A stretch of DNA of 64,000 bases from Serinus canaria (lineage: Eukaryota > Chordata > Aves > Passeriformes > Fringillidae): positions 67,131,543 to 67,195,542 of the forward strand of contig NC_066314.1 in the NCBI RefSeq assembly GCF_022539315.1, read 5' to 3'. The translations under genes were made by a program, and so were the position numbers. Within the stretch, counting starts at the first letter, position 1, and every line of letters begins with the position of its first letter. The notes below the pieces were generated by a model. The model saw only the letters and a program-made list of their open reading frames with translations, did no database searches and had not been told where the DNA came from. Positions 28,108-39,728 of this stretch are shown here, piece by piece.

Positions 28108-28228
28108 GACTGCTAGTCCCGAAAAGAAACAGGAGATGGAGAAAACAGCTGTGGAGGAAGAGACAAAGGAGGAGAAAATTGAGCTGAAATCGATCACTGC
28201 TGATGGAGAGTCCCCACCTGCTACCAAG
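28108..28228 (+). CDS. CACNA1C: CaV1.2 exon 17 (II-III loop)
   Basis: The 121-nt exon completes Arg and encodes [20 protein letters not shown] followed by [20 protein letters not shown]. This is the cytoplasmic II-III loop, which in the skeletal paralogue contacts the ryanodine receptor and in CaV1.2 is a regulatory linker. TASPEKKQE and [17 protein letters not shown] are diagnostic of CACNA1C. The middle ([12 protein letters not shown]) differs from mammals, as expected for a disordered loop. Ends phase 0, AAG|gtaagg. Confidence 0.96.
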
Positions 28229-28355
28229 GTAAGGTCTGCTGACAGCCAGCACCCTCTGTGCAGTGATGGCATGAGCAGCTTGGGTTTCTCAGGGAATAAA
28301 AACTGTCTGCCTTGTCTGATAAAGGCTTTGATGCTTCTCCTTCCATTTCTGTCAG

Positions 28356-28425
28356 ATCAACGTGGATGATTATCAGCCCAATGAAAATGAAGAAAAGAGC
28401 CCTTATCCCACAACAGAAGCACCAG
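28356..28425 (+). CDS. CACNA1C: CaV1.2 exon 18 (II-III loop)
   Basis: The 70-nt exon encodes [20 protein letters not shown] then EAP, in the II-III loop, and ends in phase 1 (G|gtacac). Only 127 nt of intron 17 separate it from exon 17. [18 protein letters not shown] is conserved across vertebrate CaV1.2; the TTEAP tail varies. The following intron is 5.6 kb and holds a candidate extra exon. Confidence 0.96.
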
Positions 28426-28984
28426 GTACACATCTGCTTCCTTGTACCCCTCACTCAACAAAGCTCCAGTTGCTAATGTACACAAAGCCAAATTGGGGTA
28501 GCAGGTCTGCTGGAAATGCTTTTATGATGGGACAGGATGGTGTCCTTGCATGTGTTTGCACAGGTGTGCATTTGGCCCTTTGAAGTCCCTACACTGATCT
28601 GCCACATCTGATTTGGTTCCCTGTAAAGCTCTTTATTGGAAAATACAGACTTTTACAGAGAATCAAATCATATAAAAACCTGTTTGAAAATATACAAATG
28701 ACACTCTTTTCAGTGTGCTTTATCAGTACTCAGTGGTGGTCAGGGGAGTCTCACAACAGTCATGAAAGGGAAAGTGCTGAATTCCTTTTTGCACTGTTTT
28801 CTAATCAAAAAGGACAACGTGACACAGCATAACTCTAAAGGCATAAGATCTCAGCCTAGAACTGCAGGAAACAAGCTGCATTAGGCTGGTTTTCAAGTCA
28901 GTTAATTAACTTCATTCTCAGACACTTGAAAGATTGGTTGAAGAAATCTCAGAACTTTAAGCAGTGTTCAAGAGACCCTGAATG

Positions 28985-30224
28985 GGGGGCAGGATTGGAG
29001 CTAGTCAATTCAACTTCCATTCTTGGAAAAGTACTGGAACAAAGGGTTAAACTATATGACCACAAGATAAGGAGATGATCAGCAGCCAACACAAATTTGC
29101 CAAGAGCAAACGACATCAAGCCACCCTTATTTTCTTCTGAAAGGGGCTGAAAACACTTGTAGACAGGAGAAACGAATTAGATGTCACATTCCTTAACCTT
29201 GCTTAGGCTTCTGATCATCTCTTACAGTGTTCTCCTAAACTGACTATGGTCTAGATGATGGTGAGAGAAATTATTTGGCCCTTTATGGGGAGGGTAGTGA
29301 TAGCCCAAGTGAGTTTGTGCAACCCAAAAGCCTGTCTGGAGTTCAGCTCAGTTCATTGTTAATGACCTGAATGATGGAAGAGGCAATATGCTTATTACAT
29401 TTGTAGATGACATGAAGCTAGGAAGGACAAGAAGTGTGCTGGAGGGCAGCATTAGAATTCAAAGAGCTCCTGAGGTTCTGGATAAATGGTCTAAATAAAA
29501 TTGAAAGTGCCAGGCTCTACACATAGACAGGAATAAACAATTCACAAATAAAGGATCTTAGGTGACAGCTAGTTAGGTAACAGTCCTTGAGAAAAGGATC
29601 TGAATCTTATGGCCACAAGCTCAACAGATGTCAGCAACAGTTTGCTGTCTTTGAAAAGGCAAGCAAGTAGTGAGATTTATAACACAGAGAATGAATGAGC
29701 CTTTTGTCCAGTTATGGGTTGGTTTTAACTGGTCAATGGAAACTAATCAGAGCAAAGGAATTGTTTTATTGTGTTCACCTTTGATAAGACCTCTGGAATC
29801 TGGAATATCTCTCTTTGGGTTAAGAGGAGTGGGGCTGAATAGAAGAGAATGGTGAAAACAATGCTAGCAGGTAGCAAGAACTAAGATTGGGTAAAATTTG
29901 TTCATTTGACTAAGGAAAGGCAGGGGAAACATCTTCAAATGCATAAAAACCTTCTACAGCTAGGAGGAGAATTATCTCCATTATGAAGCAACAGATTTAA
30001 TAGGATTCACAGCAGAGAGAATTTTCTAATGGTGAGGCTGTAAAAGCTCACAGAGATGGTTGTGGAAGGCCAGCACCACTTGTTAAGGACAGGTCAGAAA
30101 AATGTCTCCCAGAAAAGGCTTAGATGTAATAATTAATTGAACCTGGCTTGGCAGGGGCATGAACCAGAGGGCCTTTTGTGATCCTTCCCTGCTCTCCTCT
30201 TGAGTGTTTCTGTGATTATGTAAC
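28985..30224 (+). mobile_element. Old, heavily decayed CR1-family LINE
   Basis: Translation of about 29345-29500 with frame tolerance gives VNDLND, then ITFVDDMKLG and VLEGSIRIQRAPEVLDKWSK. This is the CR1 reverse-transcriptase region around the catalytic F-x-DD motif (Phe-Val-Asp-Asp here). The 3' part continues through decayed CR1 tail sequence to gtgtttctgtgattatgtaa. Stops and frameshifts are scattered throughout, so this is an ancient inactive copy, older than the one at 6640-7557. Confidence 0.75.
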
Positions 30225-33200
30225 AGGCTATAATAGGCTATAAGACACTTTATCTTCTATTCCATGATTCCTAATAAATAAATGTCTGATAATAGGTTGA
30301 TTTGATAGGGTAAAAAAGTACATTTTGAGTAGATGGACAAGAGCTTCAGACAAGCAAAATGGAAAACTGTTCATTGTATTTGATTTTCAGTACAAGAAGT
30401 CCTCACATATGCTGTACTTTTATTCTTCCATATTTATAGCAAATTTATCAGGAGTAGAGTGTGGTTCTAACTTTGTGCAATGCTATTTTAGCACTGCCTG
30501 AGGCAGGTCACTCTGGATTTAATCTTTCCATCACCTCTGTAGGCCCAGGCACTTACTGGACACACATCCCCAGTTGCTACAGGGTTTGTGGGAGTCTTTA
30601 GTAAGAAGCACAAATTAAAACAGCTTGATACAGTTTTGTTTCTGTTTCTCAGCTAGCTTGGATTTGCAGAAAATTGCATTTTTTTCAAGTGAAATAACAC
30701 TCATCTGAATGTCAATTCTAAGTCTACTGCTAATAGAATTGGGGTTTATTTACTTTCTGTAGACAGCTTAGGAAGAGCAGCTTATAAATGAAAAATATAA
30801 CAAAACACTACATCTACTTTTTTTTTGCCATGCATAGAATTTGAGGGCAGAAAGTGAAGTGAAAACACTTTTAATGCCTGCCTCAGGGTGCCAATCCCCG
30901 TCTTAGCATACTTTTCAACACAACCTAAAATGTGAATGGATTATCAGGTTTTCTTCTGTCTCCTACTAGAAATGCAAAGGGACACCATCTTGCTCCCTTG
31001 CCATTGTATGGCATCAGTGCCATTTCTAAACAGGCCTGTTCCCTGAATTGTTTACCAATTCTTTGTGAAGACTGAAGATTCAGTGTTCAGAAACCATTTG
31101 AACTGCTCACTTCATTTGTTTTTCCTCACACAGGGCCTTTCCTAACCTGCCTTGCTCAATCTCTGATTTGTTGCTGCTCCTTAAAGCACTTTTCTCAATA
31201 ACCTCTCCTGACTCTGCTTGCTGCACAGTGCTGCTCCCCAGCCCCAGAATGGCTGCAGCTCCTCAGGTCACCTGGTCTCTTTTTAGGAAGGACAGACTAG
31301 TTCTCCCAGAGATTTGTGTACACCAGAAGGATTATTATGATGATATGTTTATTATAGGAAGACAGGGAGCTAGCCTTGCAGTCTAGTACAGAAATAGACA
31401 AAGAATTCGGAACGTCAGATGAAGGTAAAAGCTTGGGATGATTCATGGGAGCTTGAAGCAAAATAATGTCCTTATACGAGAGTTCTGGTCTTTGTACAGC
31501 AAAAAAAATACTCCCCATCATCGAATTTCTCACTGATGCTGCCCTGTAGCCTGTTTGTGCTTGTCTCCACAGCCAAAGAACATTTGCCTCTACAAATGTG
31601 AGCAGTTGTGCTGCTCCTATATGGAGGTAGATAGCATGGGTTGTGACCTGGGATGAGGCTGTAATCATGTTATTCTTTGTGAATTTGGCCCTCAATGTTT
31701 CCTTTCTTCTGTGCCCTAGACTCCAAGTGAAAAGTGGAACATTGCTCTTTATCTATGGCTGAGGAACTGAATGTATTTTTCAGTCTGAAAGTATTTGGTT
31801 CCCAGAGTCATTATATTTCTTGCTATATGGCAGACAGGAGAAAAAGAGGAGAGGAACAATGTTCTTTATGGTCTTCATGGAGCTGATCCTTCTGCTGAGG
31901 GTCTATTTTCCAGAGTCATTGCTCCATGCCCATTTCAAAGTGTATTTTAAGCATTCCTCTGAGTAATAAAAGAAGAATGATCTCACATTGAAGGCACAGA
32001 GCAGGGACCCAGAATACTCTTCTTAAGTATGAGTTTCAAATATCCCACATGATCCCAGGCATTGGTTTTCTGGCCTGTTCAAGAAGAAAAAGAATTTGCT
32101 TACCTCACTCTTTGTCAGCCTCTTCTGAAGCCCATAGATAAAAGGTGCACGTGCAAGGTATGGTTATATTACATAAACCTGCACATTAACCTTAACACCT
32201 ATTTTACAAGTCCTGTGTAAAAAAGTACTTCTAAAAGATGTTTCTTTAACTGATAAAGACAGTAGAAAGAGTATTCTGAAGTATATTACACATAAAATTG
32301 AGCTGTTAAAAAATAGACTGACTTAAAAAGTACAAACTCTATGTACCAGCTCAAACATTTATGCAAAGATCTATCAAGTGAATTTGAGCTGAACTCTTGG
32401 TACTGGAAGTGTAAAGAAAGAATCCCATTTACATGTAATAATGGCATGCCTTCAAAAAGGGCACTTTTCTCCTCTCTCTGATATCTAGATCAGGATCTGT
32501 GCTGATTCATCTGTTCTTTCTGATGTGTCCTGTAACCAGATCAAGTACAGTATCTCACCCTAAAGGAACACCATTCCTGGAGCTTATCTCCCCTTCTGGA
32601 CTCAAGATGAACCTTTTAATTAGAGTATCCTCCTTTGCACTGCCTGGAAGATGAATCAGTTGTATCTAACATGTCAGGCTCCTTTCTTAAAGATTTTTTT
32701 CCTGTCTTGCTGATTAAGTGAGAGGATTGGGATCTTTAAAACAGCAAAATCCTATCATGTCATTTACAAAACAACAGCTGCCTTCAGCAGGTAGAAGAAA
32801 TCCTCAAAGGCAGAAGCTTTTCTTTCAGGTACCACTTAGCCTTCATCTCTGCATTTTCTATCTTGAGGGTGCTCACTGATCTCCCTGGAGATAACACAGG
32901 TTCAAGAGTCTCAGCCTCATTGCCATCTTTCTGACCTTCCCCCCCACTAAATTATAAAAGGGGACAACTTTAAGGCTTTCTGATCAGTGTAAGTCTATGT
33001 GCTCACTGTTCTGGGGCATACATGTGCTCATCCAGACACAGCTCCAGATGTAGCAGCAGCTCCATGGAGATGCTCACAAACAGAAGAAAAACAATCTTGG
33101 TAAGCTGGAGGAATGGTCAAAAGAAAAAAATATGCCCTTCAGTAAGGATGAGGTCTAAGTGCCACTTTTGGGAATAGCCAGCAGCAGAAATGCAGAGGGG

Positions 33201-33699
33201 GGAGTGACAGGCCAGATTGTTGCTCTGTGGTAAATAATCTGTGCTTTATGCATATCTGACACTGATGGCAAATTAATGCCAAAGTAAAATGGAAAGTCTT
33301 CATGAAGGACATTTAACAGGAACATAATATCACAAGATATAAGAAGTAATCTAGCTTTCATCTGAAGCAGTAAAACCTCAGCTGTAGGTTAATCCTGCAG
33401 ACAATATGGAAGCAAGTAGCAGGAGTGATCAGAGACCTGGGGAACCCAGCACCTCAGGAAAGGCTGCTGCTGTTTTGCTCTAGGAACCAGATATTCTCCC
33501 AGAGGCACAGCAGTGGTCCTCAAGTATGCAAAAGCTTTCTGCCAGAGGAAGGCAATTTTTAATTTTCTGTGTCCATGGAAAATAAGAAAACAAATAATGG
33601 ATCTAGACCTCAGCAAGAAAGATTCAAATGAGCCATTAGAAGACAAACCTTAGAAAAGCCATAGAAAACAAACCTTTCTGTTTGGTTGGGTTTTTTTGG

Positions 33700-33720
33700 T
33701 TTTTTTTTTTTTTTTTTTTT
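33700..33720. repeat. T21 homopolymer
   Basis: Twenty-one uninterrupted T residues are followed directly by gcag. It could be the reversed poly-A tail of a retroposed sequence or simple sequence. It also makes an unusually strong polypyrimidine tract for the AG at 33723-33724. Confidence 0.9.
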
Positions 33721-33724
33721 GCAG

Positions 33725-33820
33725 AAGGGACTGTGAGGCATCTAGGAGAGTGTTGTGAGAATGTTGTAGGTTTACCAGCACTAATGGTTTTACAGAGAGA
33801 CAAGACCAGTGTCTGCCGGG
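33725..33820 (+). other. CACNA1C: Candidate cryptic or alternative exon between exons 18 and 19 (96 nt)
   Basis: The segment is bounded by T21-gcag and by CGG|gtgagc, both strong splice signals. Its length is 96 nt, a multiple of three. Read in the phase left by exon 18, it is open for 32 codons (EGTVRHLGECCENVV... ending in SVCR) and rejoins exon 19 in frame. I know of no CaV1.2 isoform with this peptide, and the cysteines and hydrophobic run look unlike the acidic II-III loop. It may be a poison-free exonised repeat or a chance arrangement. No transcript evidence is available here. Confidence 0.3.
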
Positions 33821-33988
33821 GTGAGCACGGGGTAAAGGGCACTGCCTCAAAGGAAGGAAGGGCAAGGAAACTCAAGGCTTCAGCATCCTATTTTAATGGT
33901 TTTTAGCTCTAGTTATGACAGAGACAAAAGCCTCAGCATTTTGTAATGGGTTGTATTTTGCAATAAAAGACAAAAATGCTTCTTGCAG

Positions 33989-34121
33989 CAGAGGAAGATG
34001 AGGAAGAACCTGAGATGCCTGTCGGCCCTCGACCTCGCCCGATGTCTGAGCTGCACCTCAAGGAAAAGGCTGTGCCCATGCCTGATGCCAGTGCTTTTTT
34101 CATCTTCAGTCCTAACAACAG
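33989..34121 (+). CDS. CACNA1C: CaV1.2 exon 19 (end of II-III loop) with tandem acceptor
   Basis: The 133-nt exon completes Ala and encodes [20 protein letters not shown] then [20 protein letters not shown] and PNNR, the end of the II-III loop and the approach to IIIS1. The acceptor is a NAGNAG: using the second AG (exon start 33992) removes one alanine. The proximal form has the same length as the mammalian protein, so I take it as default. It ends AG|gtactt, phase 2. Confidence 0.96.
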
Positions 34122-35745
34122 GTACTTGAGAGATTGTTTAGCCAGAAGAAGGAGGTGAAGAGCTGGTACCCCTTTCACATTGGACACCAAAAGTGATGAG
34201 GTGCAGAGCTCCCTTTCAGCAGTTCACACCAGAGGCTTCCTCTGACCCACCTCTCCTTTAAGGCATGAAATCAATCAAACCACAACTGTAGGGAGTAAAG
34301 TATTCAATGGGAGTTCATGGCACGTGCAAGGCTGATTGAGGACACAAATCACAAAAGCTTCAGAAATAAGGGACACAGAGGCGAGTCAGTAATTGGAACT
34401 TCCTGACACATCCAGGTCCAAACTGCAGGAGAGCCATCATGCAATCAATCAAGTGGGAGGTAGAAGCTTCTTGTCCTAAGGGCTGCCCAAAATCCACTCC
34501 TAGCAGGGAGCTCATGTGTCTCTGCTCATTGCTGCACATCAAGAATGAGCAAAAAAGAAGAAATGAGAGGGAAAGGAGAATCTCTGAGAGGAGCCTAGGG
34601 AGCACAGTCCTCCTCTCCCACTTCACCCATGGGCTTCTGCAATGCAGCCTCATGTTGTCACACCTGCCTTTGCAGAAGAGATGTGCAGTACCTGTGGGTG
34701 GAGGGCTGTTAGGAGACAGGTGAGTTTATCTTTGCAAGGGCACAGCAGTGAGCTCACTGCCCAATGCTCTGTGCAGCACCACATATTCCAGTGTCCCTCC
34801 CCTCCCAAGGACTCAGCCTTCAAACACAGCCCAGAGGAAAGCAGGGCTGTTCCTGCACCACTGAATTCAGAGCCATTTTTGTCCCAGCTGAGCTTCTGCC
34901 ACTCCTCCTTGGGTATGTGTAACAGGGAGGGACTGGGGATGGCTGGGGCTTGTGGACTGTAATGCTAGCTGTGCCACCCACCCCCTGTCATTTGTAGAAC
35001 TAAATTAACCTCTGCAGTCATCTGTAAAATTGCTGTAATAGGGACTTGGATCCCTAACAGCCAAGAGCAGAGCTAAATAGATTAATGAAGTGCCTGTAGA
35101 ATTATGCACAGAGCTATTATGGGGTTTAACTCCTCACATCCTGCTACCAATACATGGATAGTAGTGGTATAATGGTCTCCAGTAAGCAAGTTTGATGGGA
35201 GACTGCTCCTTTACCTTCTAGTTTCCCACTAAGAGCACCAAGTGGGTCTATGTTTAGCATATAACCTGCATGGCATGATGATGATGTCTCTCAGAAGTCA
35301 TTTGTGCCCTATATCCATTTGGCCAGGCCTGTACTCTGTTAGCAAGGTGGATCCCTTCCAGCTGCTGTTAAGTGACACTGCAGTCCCAGCTCAGAAAGAC
35401 ATTGGCACCCTAAAACCTGTTTCTGCTGCCTTCCTCCTGAATGAATCATATGGTTCCATAAATGAAAGCAAGGGATATCATTCTGGGCTGGCAGGTTTCA
35501 GACCCCATGGAAATCACAAAAAGCTCTGTCAGGAGGGAGTGATTGTTCTCCATCCAAACACATGGAGTGTGAGTCCTGGGTGGAGAACCAGCATTGCCCT
35601 GCACACATTGTCCCTGTGCTGGGGCAGAGGGAAGATGCTCTGCAGGGCAATCCTCCAGGTCTGCTGGTAGAAGAGGAGGGGGGAAATGTTTCCAGGTCTT
35701 GCTGTTCTTTGAGAGATAAAGTTGTGCCTCTGCTCTCTCTTGCAG
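34122..35745 (+). other. CACNA1C: Intron 19
   Basis: Non-coding, 1,624 nt. No repeat family or alternative exon recognised. Several open frames on both strands are short and unsupported. Confidence 0.85.
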
Positions 35746-35875
35746 GTTTCGTGTGCACTGCCATCGCATCGTTAACGATAACATTTTCACCAACCTGATC
35801 CTGTTCTTCATCTTGCTCAGCAGCATCTCCCTGGCAGCTGAGGACCCCGTGAGACACCTCTCCTTTAGGAACCAA
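35746..35875 (+). CDS. CACNA1C: CaV1.2 exon 20 (IIIS1)
   Basis: The 130-nt exon completes Arg and encodes [20 protein letters not shown] (start of IIIS1), [15 protein letters not shown] and the extracellular turn RHLSFRNQ. It ends phase 0 at CAA|gtatgc, a donor without the usual final G. From memory, the mammalian protein has LQ in place of VH, T for the N after ND, and ends FRNH, so this is a slightly more variable part of the channel. The helix itself is unchanged. Confidence 0.96.
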
Positions 35876-37315
35876 GTATGCTCCACATCCTCCTTCCCTC
35901 ACTGGGTATTGCAAGTGTGGGACAAACTGATCATGATTTGAAGCAGGGAAAGGCTGAAGAGGCTGCATCAGAGGCTTGGGAGTGCCTGTCTTCCATGATT
36001 TCTGCCTTTTGTAGACTGTGTGTGAAATCATTAGGTTTTTTTGCAGGAAACATGAGTCAGTGCAGAATCTGGCCTCTAGTTCATTTCAGAAGTGTGTGTA
36101 GGGAAAGGAAGAACAGGAGGCTGAAGCAAAATTATTGTTCCCCAGGATTAAAGCAGTAGAAAGGAGCTTTAAAAACATTGATTGTGGATACAGATAATTC
36201 AATTTTGAGGGATTTTCAGGTTCCCTGTGGAACATTTGTTCTGCTGCCACATGCTATCTTTTAAACTAAAAAGCCCAGGGCCTGATTTTCATTTCATTCA
36301 CACTGGTGTAAATCAGGAGTAATATTCCTGAGTTTGATGCTGTCACTCTGGGGGAAATTGATGTCATCATGGTTAGAATCAGACTTTTTGAACACAAGCC
36401 ACAAAGCTATCATTAAAATTGAGATAACACTCAAAAAATATGCTGTGCTCCTCTCCTTACCTGCCTGGGGAGAGAAGAGGAAAGCATTCAGCACTGAGAT
36501 ACATTCTCACCCTCTTTCCTGACCATTCTTATTAGCCTTTTGAAATGTTCAGTGCTCCTTTAACTTTGCCAGTGGTTGTTTCCATTAGCCAGGGGTTGTT
36601 GCAGAAATGAGGAGTCAGCAGACATATGCAAGACCTCTGATTTCTGGTGTCTGCAGTGGCATTTTGGTGCCTCGATGCCTGAAGAGATTGCTAGGATTGA
36701 AAAGTGGGATGGTTTTTCCTTGTTTAATAATAAAACCTTAATTTAATGCTCCCTGAAATATCCTGGCCTGAGCATGCATTTGAACGCATATGTGCATGCA
36801 GAGAAGGTGTTAATGGAAGTCTATTCCTGAGCATATCTCAGAGTGGCTTTGCATTTTGTCCTGAAGGAGGATGCTAAATAATCCAACCTGTGCCATCAAT
36901 AACCCACTTGTGCACAAATGAGGGTGCACACCGTGTAGGGATATCTGAATGCCAATATGTATTAGTGCTGCAGCCTGTCAGCTGGCAGAAGGGCTCCTGA
37001 CATGCCACAGAAACTGTCACAGAGTCTGTAGCAGAGAGATTTAAATGAGAGGGAAAAAAAGAGGCAGAGCTGGTTGTCCTGGATTAAAGAGCTGAAGGTT
37101 TGAGGCAAAATGTTGTTTTGTGTATCTGAAGCCACTGGTGTTGCATGAAAATCTGTGTTTAATTTTTGCAGGTACAGATGTTTAAAATGTATCATACAAG
37201 GGGACACTGACAAGATGTTTGGGTTGTAAATGTGGCCTGGCTTGGCACTGTGACAGTAGAACAGTGAGATCCTGTCCTGCCCTGTGCCCACACGGAGGCC
37301 TGGGAGGAAAAGGAA

Positions 37316-37360
37316 GAAATCAAGCTGAAATCAAGCTGAAATCAAGCTGAAATCAAAGCT
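37316..37360. repeat. 11-bp tandem repeat (gaaatcaagct), about 4 copies
   Basis: The unit repeats three times perfectly, with a fourth copy carrying one inserted base. It is a small, probably polymorphic minisatellite in intron 20. Confidence 0.9.
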
Positions 37361-39189
37361 GCCTCTGTCTTCACTCAGCATGAGCCTGTGCTCCAGGGCT
37401 TGTGCAGACTGGGGATGCTGCTGACAGACCATCCCAGAGCAGGAAAACAGGGACAGAGAGCCCAGCAAGGGCTGGAGGAGAGGATTGGGCTCTGCTCTTT
37501 CCTGGGGCAGGCTGTGTCCTTCTGTGTCACACAGGGCTCAGGCAGAGAGTGCTTGGAGCAGCCCAGTCTGACCAAACAGCCCTTGAAGCCCAAGCAAGTG
37601 CTAAGACTGTTCTCTCCATGTTCCCCTGTTAGCACCCTAGCAAGGTGCTCATTCATTTTAATATGTTCTAGAGCAAGTTCATATTTAGATAATAACAAAT
37701 ATACCAGCTGATAAATGGGTCTGCCTGCACAGGAGGGGCAGTGACCATTTTCATAAGGCATGATTTCATCTTCACTAGCTGACCTTTGGGGCCACATTCA
37801 CCAGTGTGTTCCAGATCCTTTGCAGGCCCCTGGTGAGGTAAAGCAGAAACAGGTACAGCTTAATCACTCACTTTAATCAAATTTGCAGCTTCTTTATGTT
37901 GGTGGAGTCATGCAAAGAAGTTAGAGAGTACCCATGAATCTGGCCTCTTGATTATAAAATTATTCCATTGATAAAATAATCAAATGTCAGGGCTTACAAA
38001 ACAGCAAGGCAAAAGGATATTTCCAGTTGTAATTTATGCAAATTTATATAGATTAACATCCAAGATCTGTCCCTTTGAAGTGGCCCTTTCTTAATTCTCT
38101 AGGCTGCAAAAATTGATAGAGCCCAAGACAGCCTTGAGAAGAATCTGGGATTAAAAATTGAGCAGGGACCTGAAGAATTTTGAGTTATATGGTAGCAGTA
38201 AGTGATACATCCCCCCTATTTGACATGCAATGTCTGCAATTCAATCCAGATTTGGATTGTGCTTAAATAGTGCAATGTGAAGTAACCCTGGAGCTTGCAG
38301 TAGCTGCCCCTCTGCATACCAAGCTGTAAGAATTTAACCACCTATAAATCTGAGTGAGGATACAGGCACTGAGACACAATAAACCCCTGTTGGATAGGAG
38401 CAGGCAGTTTCCTGTTTTATGTTTATTAGTGTTTCAGCAGCAAAGGACTAAATTTCACAAATTATCAGTTTTCTGCAGCTTCCACATATTGGCCTTCTGG
38501 TTTAAAACATGACTATGGTAAAACAACAGTAAACCATGGGTATGATACTTCTGATGTTCAACATTTGTAGTGCAGATAGCACTAAAGTGGATTGGGATGT
38601 TAAAATATATTGGAAACAAAGAGAGTTTAATTCTGGCCCCATAAATCAGTGAGAAAGCTCCCATTTACTGTGGGATGCCAACAAACTGGCAGTGAAGGAC
38701 ATTCCTGTCCTTGATGCTGCTACTTTGAAAGCTCCTTTACACTTCTAGACTTCTCACTGCCTCCTGTGACACCACTTTTTATGGTCTGCTGTGCCTGCCC
38801 CTGGTTTCTCCACCAGGCCCAGGTTCCTGGGAATGATGAGCATTTCATCTGGCTGGTTGTTCAGGATGCAAATAGAAAGATGCAGGATCTAAGTTAGGCA
38901 CCTTTAGCAAATGACCAAATTATGGTTGCAATACAAGGGCTGGGATTCTGTTCAATTGGCAGAGTCTTTGTTATTCATCCTAATCCGGTGCAATTCAGGA
39001 CAGAGAAAAGAAATAGCTAGAGTATGATTTTGCAGTTTGCTTTCCTTCCTTTGAGAGAGACACAGGACAAGACTGAATGGAAGCTAATAAGAAGGAATCT
39101 CATGTTTTCCACTGAGAGACCAGGCATTCTTTGTACTCTCAGTTTGGAATCCTATTTGGGAAAACCCATGAATGTTCTTTATGAGATTT

Positions 39190-39207
39190 AAAAAAAAAAA
39201 AAAAAAA
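39190..39207. repeat. A18 homopolymer
   Basis: Run of eighteen A residues, 266 nt upstream of exon 21. No element attached to it could be recognised. Confidence 0.9.
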
Positions 39208-39472
39208 TCCTGCAGCAACCAAAAAGTTATTTTGCTTCTATAGTGCTCATGGTATTGTAACTCAGGAAAGATTTCATGTAATGTGCTTCTTGTCCTCTGT
39301 GCCAGGACCTTCACTGCATTCAACAGGACATTGTTCCAAAGCCATTCCCTATAGAGTCGTCCTCATTCCCTCGTGGCAAGAACTCGTGCATTTGATTTTA
39401 ACTGTGATTTCCCACTCAAGTGATCACTCACTGACCTACCCTCCCCACTCCTATCCCCTTTTGTTTTTACAG

Positions 39473-39532
39473 ATTCTCTTTTATTTTGATATAGTTTTTA
39501 CTGTCATTTTCACCATTGAAATTGCTCTGAAG
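39473..39532 (+). CDS. CACNA1C: CaV1.2 exon 21 (IIIS2, mutually exclusive form A)
   Basis: The 60-nt, phase 0 exon encodes ILFYFDIVFTVIFTIEIALK, the second transmembrane helix of repeat III. Acceptor tttttacag, donor AAG|gtaaag. It is one of two homologous exons lying side by side; exactly one is used per mRNA. The choice alters IIIS2 and, in mammals, dihydropyridine sensitivity and tissue profile (heart versus smooth muscle). Length and sequence match mammalian exon 21 apart from one conservative change. Confidence 0.96.
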
Positions 39533-39668
39533 GTAAAGTGCCCATCTTCTCTACCATTACTTGTTGCCAAGCTTTCTGGTTTTCTGCCAGTCTCTGTTGC
39601 TAACACACACGCCTGTTTGTTCCTGGGTCACGCTCAGTACCACTAACCCAACTGTGCTTATTTTTCAG

Positions 39669-39728
39669 ATCCTAGGCAATGCAGACTATGTCTTCACTAG
39701 TATCTTTACATTAGAAATTATTCTTAAG
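39669..39728 (+). CDS. CACNA1C: CaV1.2 exon 22 (IIIS2, mutually exclusive form B)
   Basis: The 60-nt, phase 0 exon encodes ILGNADYVFTSIFTLEIILK. It differs from exon 21 at 7 of 20 positions, mainly near the extracellular start of the helix (GNA in place of FYF). Acceptor atttttcag, donor AAG|gtaacc. Only 136 nt separate it from exon 21. Using both would keep frame but duplicate a helix, so mutual exclusion must be enforced. A CU-rich tract begins 22 nt past its donor. Confidence 0.96.

Larger units (their letters stand above)
28426..33988 (+). other. CACNA1C: Intron 18 (5.6 kb)
   Basis: Non-coding intron holding an old CR1-like LINE (about 28985-30224), a T21 tract with a frame-preserving candidate exon (33725-33820), and otherwise unique sequence. 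I see no clear element in 30230-33650. Confidence 0.82.
35876..39472 (+). other. CACNA1C: Intron 20 (3.6 kb)
   Basis: Non-coding. It holds a four-copy 11-bp tandem repeat (37316-37360) and an A18 run (39190-39207). The rest appears unique. Confidence 0.85.

Noticed and set aside
33682..33906. Independent 74-codon open frame over the T21 tract
   Set aside because: As a separate gene it is implausible (poly-Phe from T21). Only the 33725-33820 segment is kept, as a possible alternative exon.
35498..36031. 177-codon minus-strand open frame overlapping exon 20
   Set aside because: It lies opposite a real coding exon, shows no recognisable domain and has no promoter or splice support.
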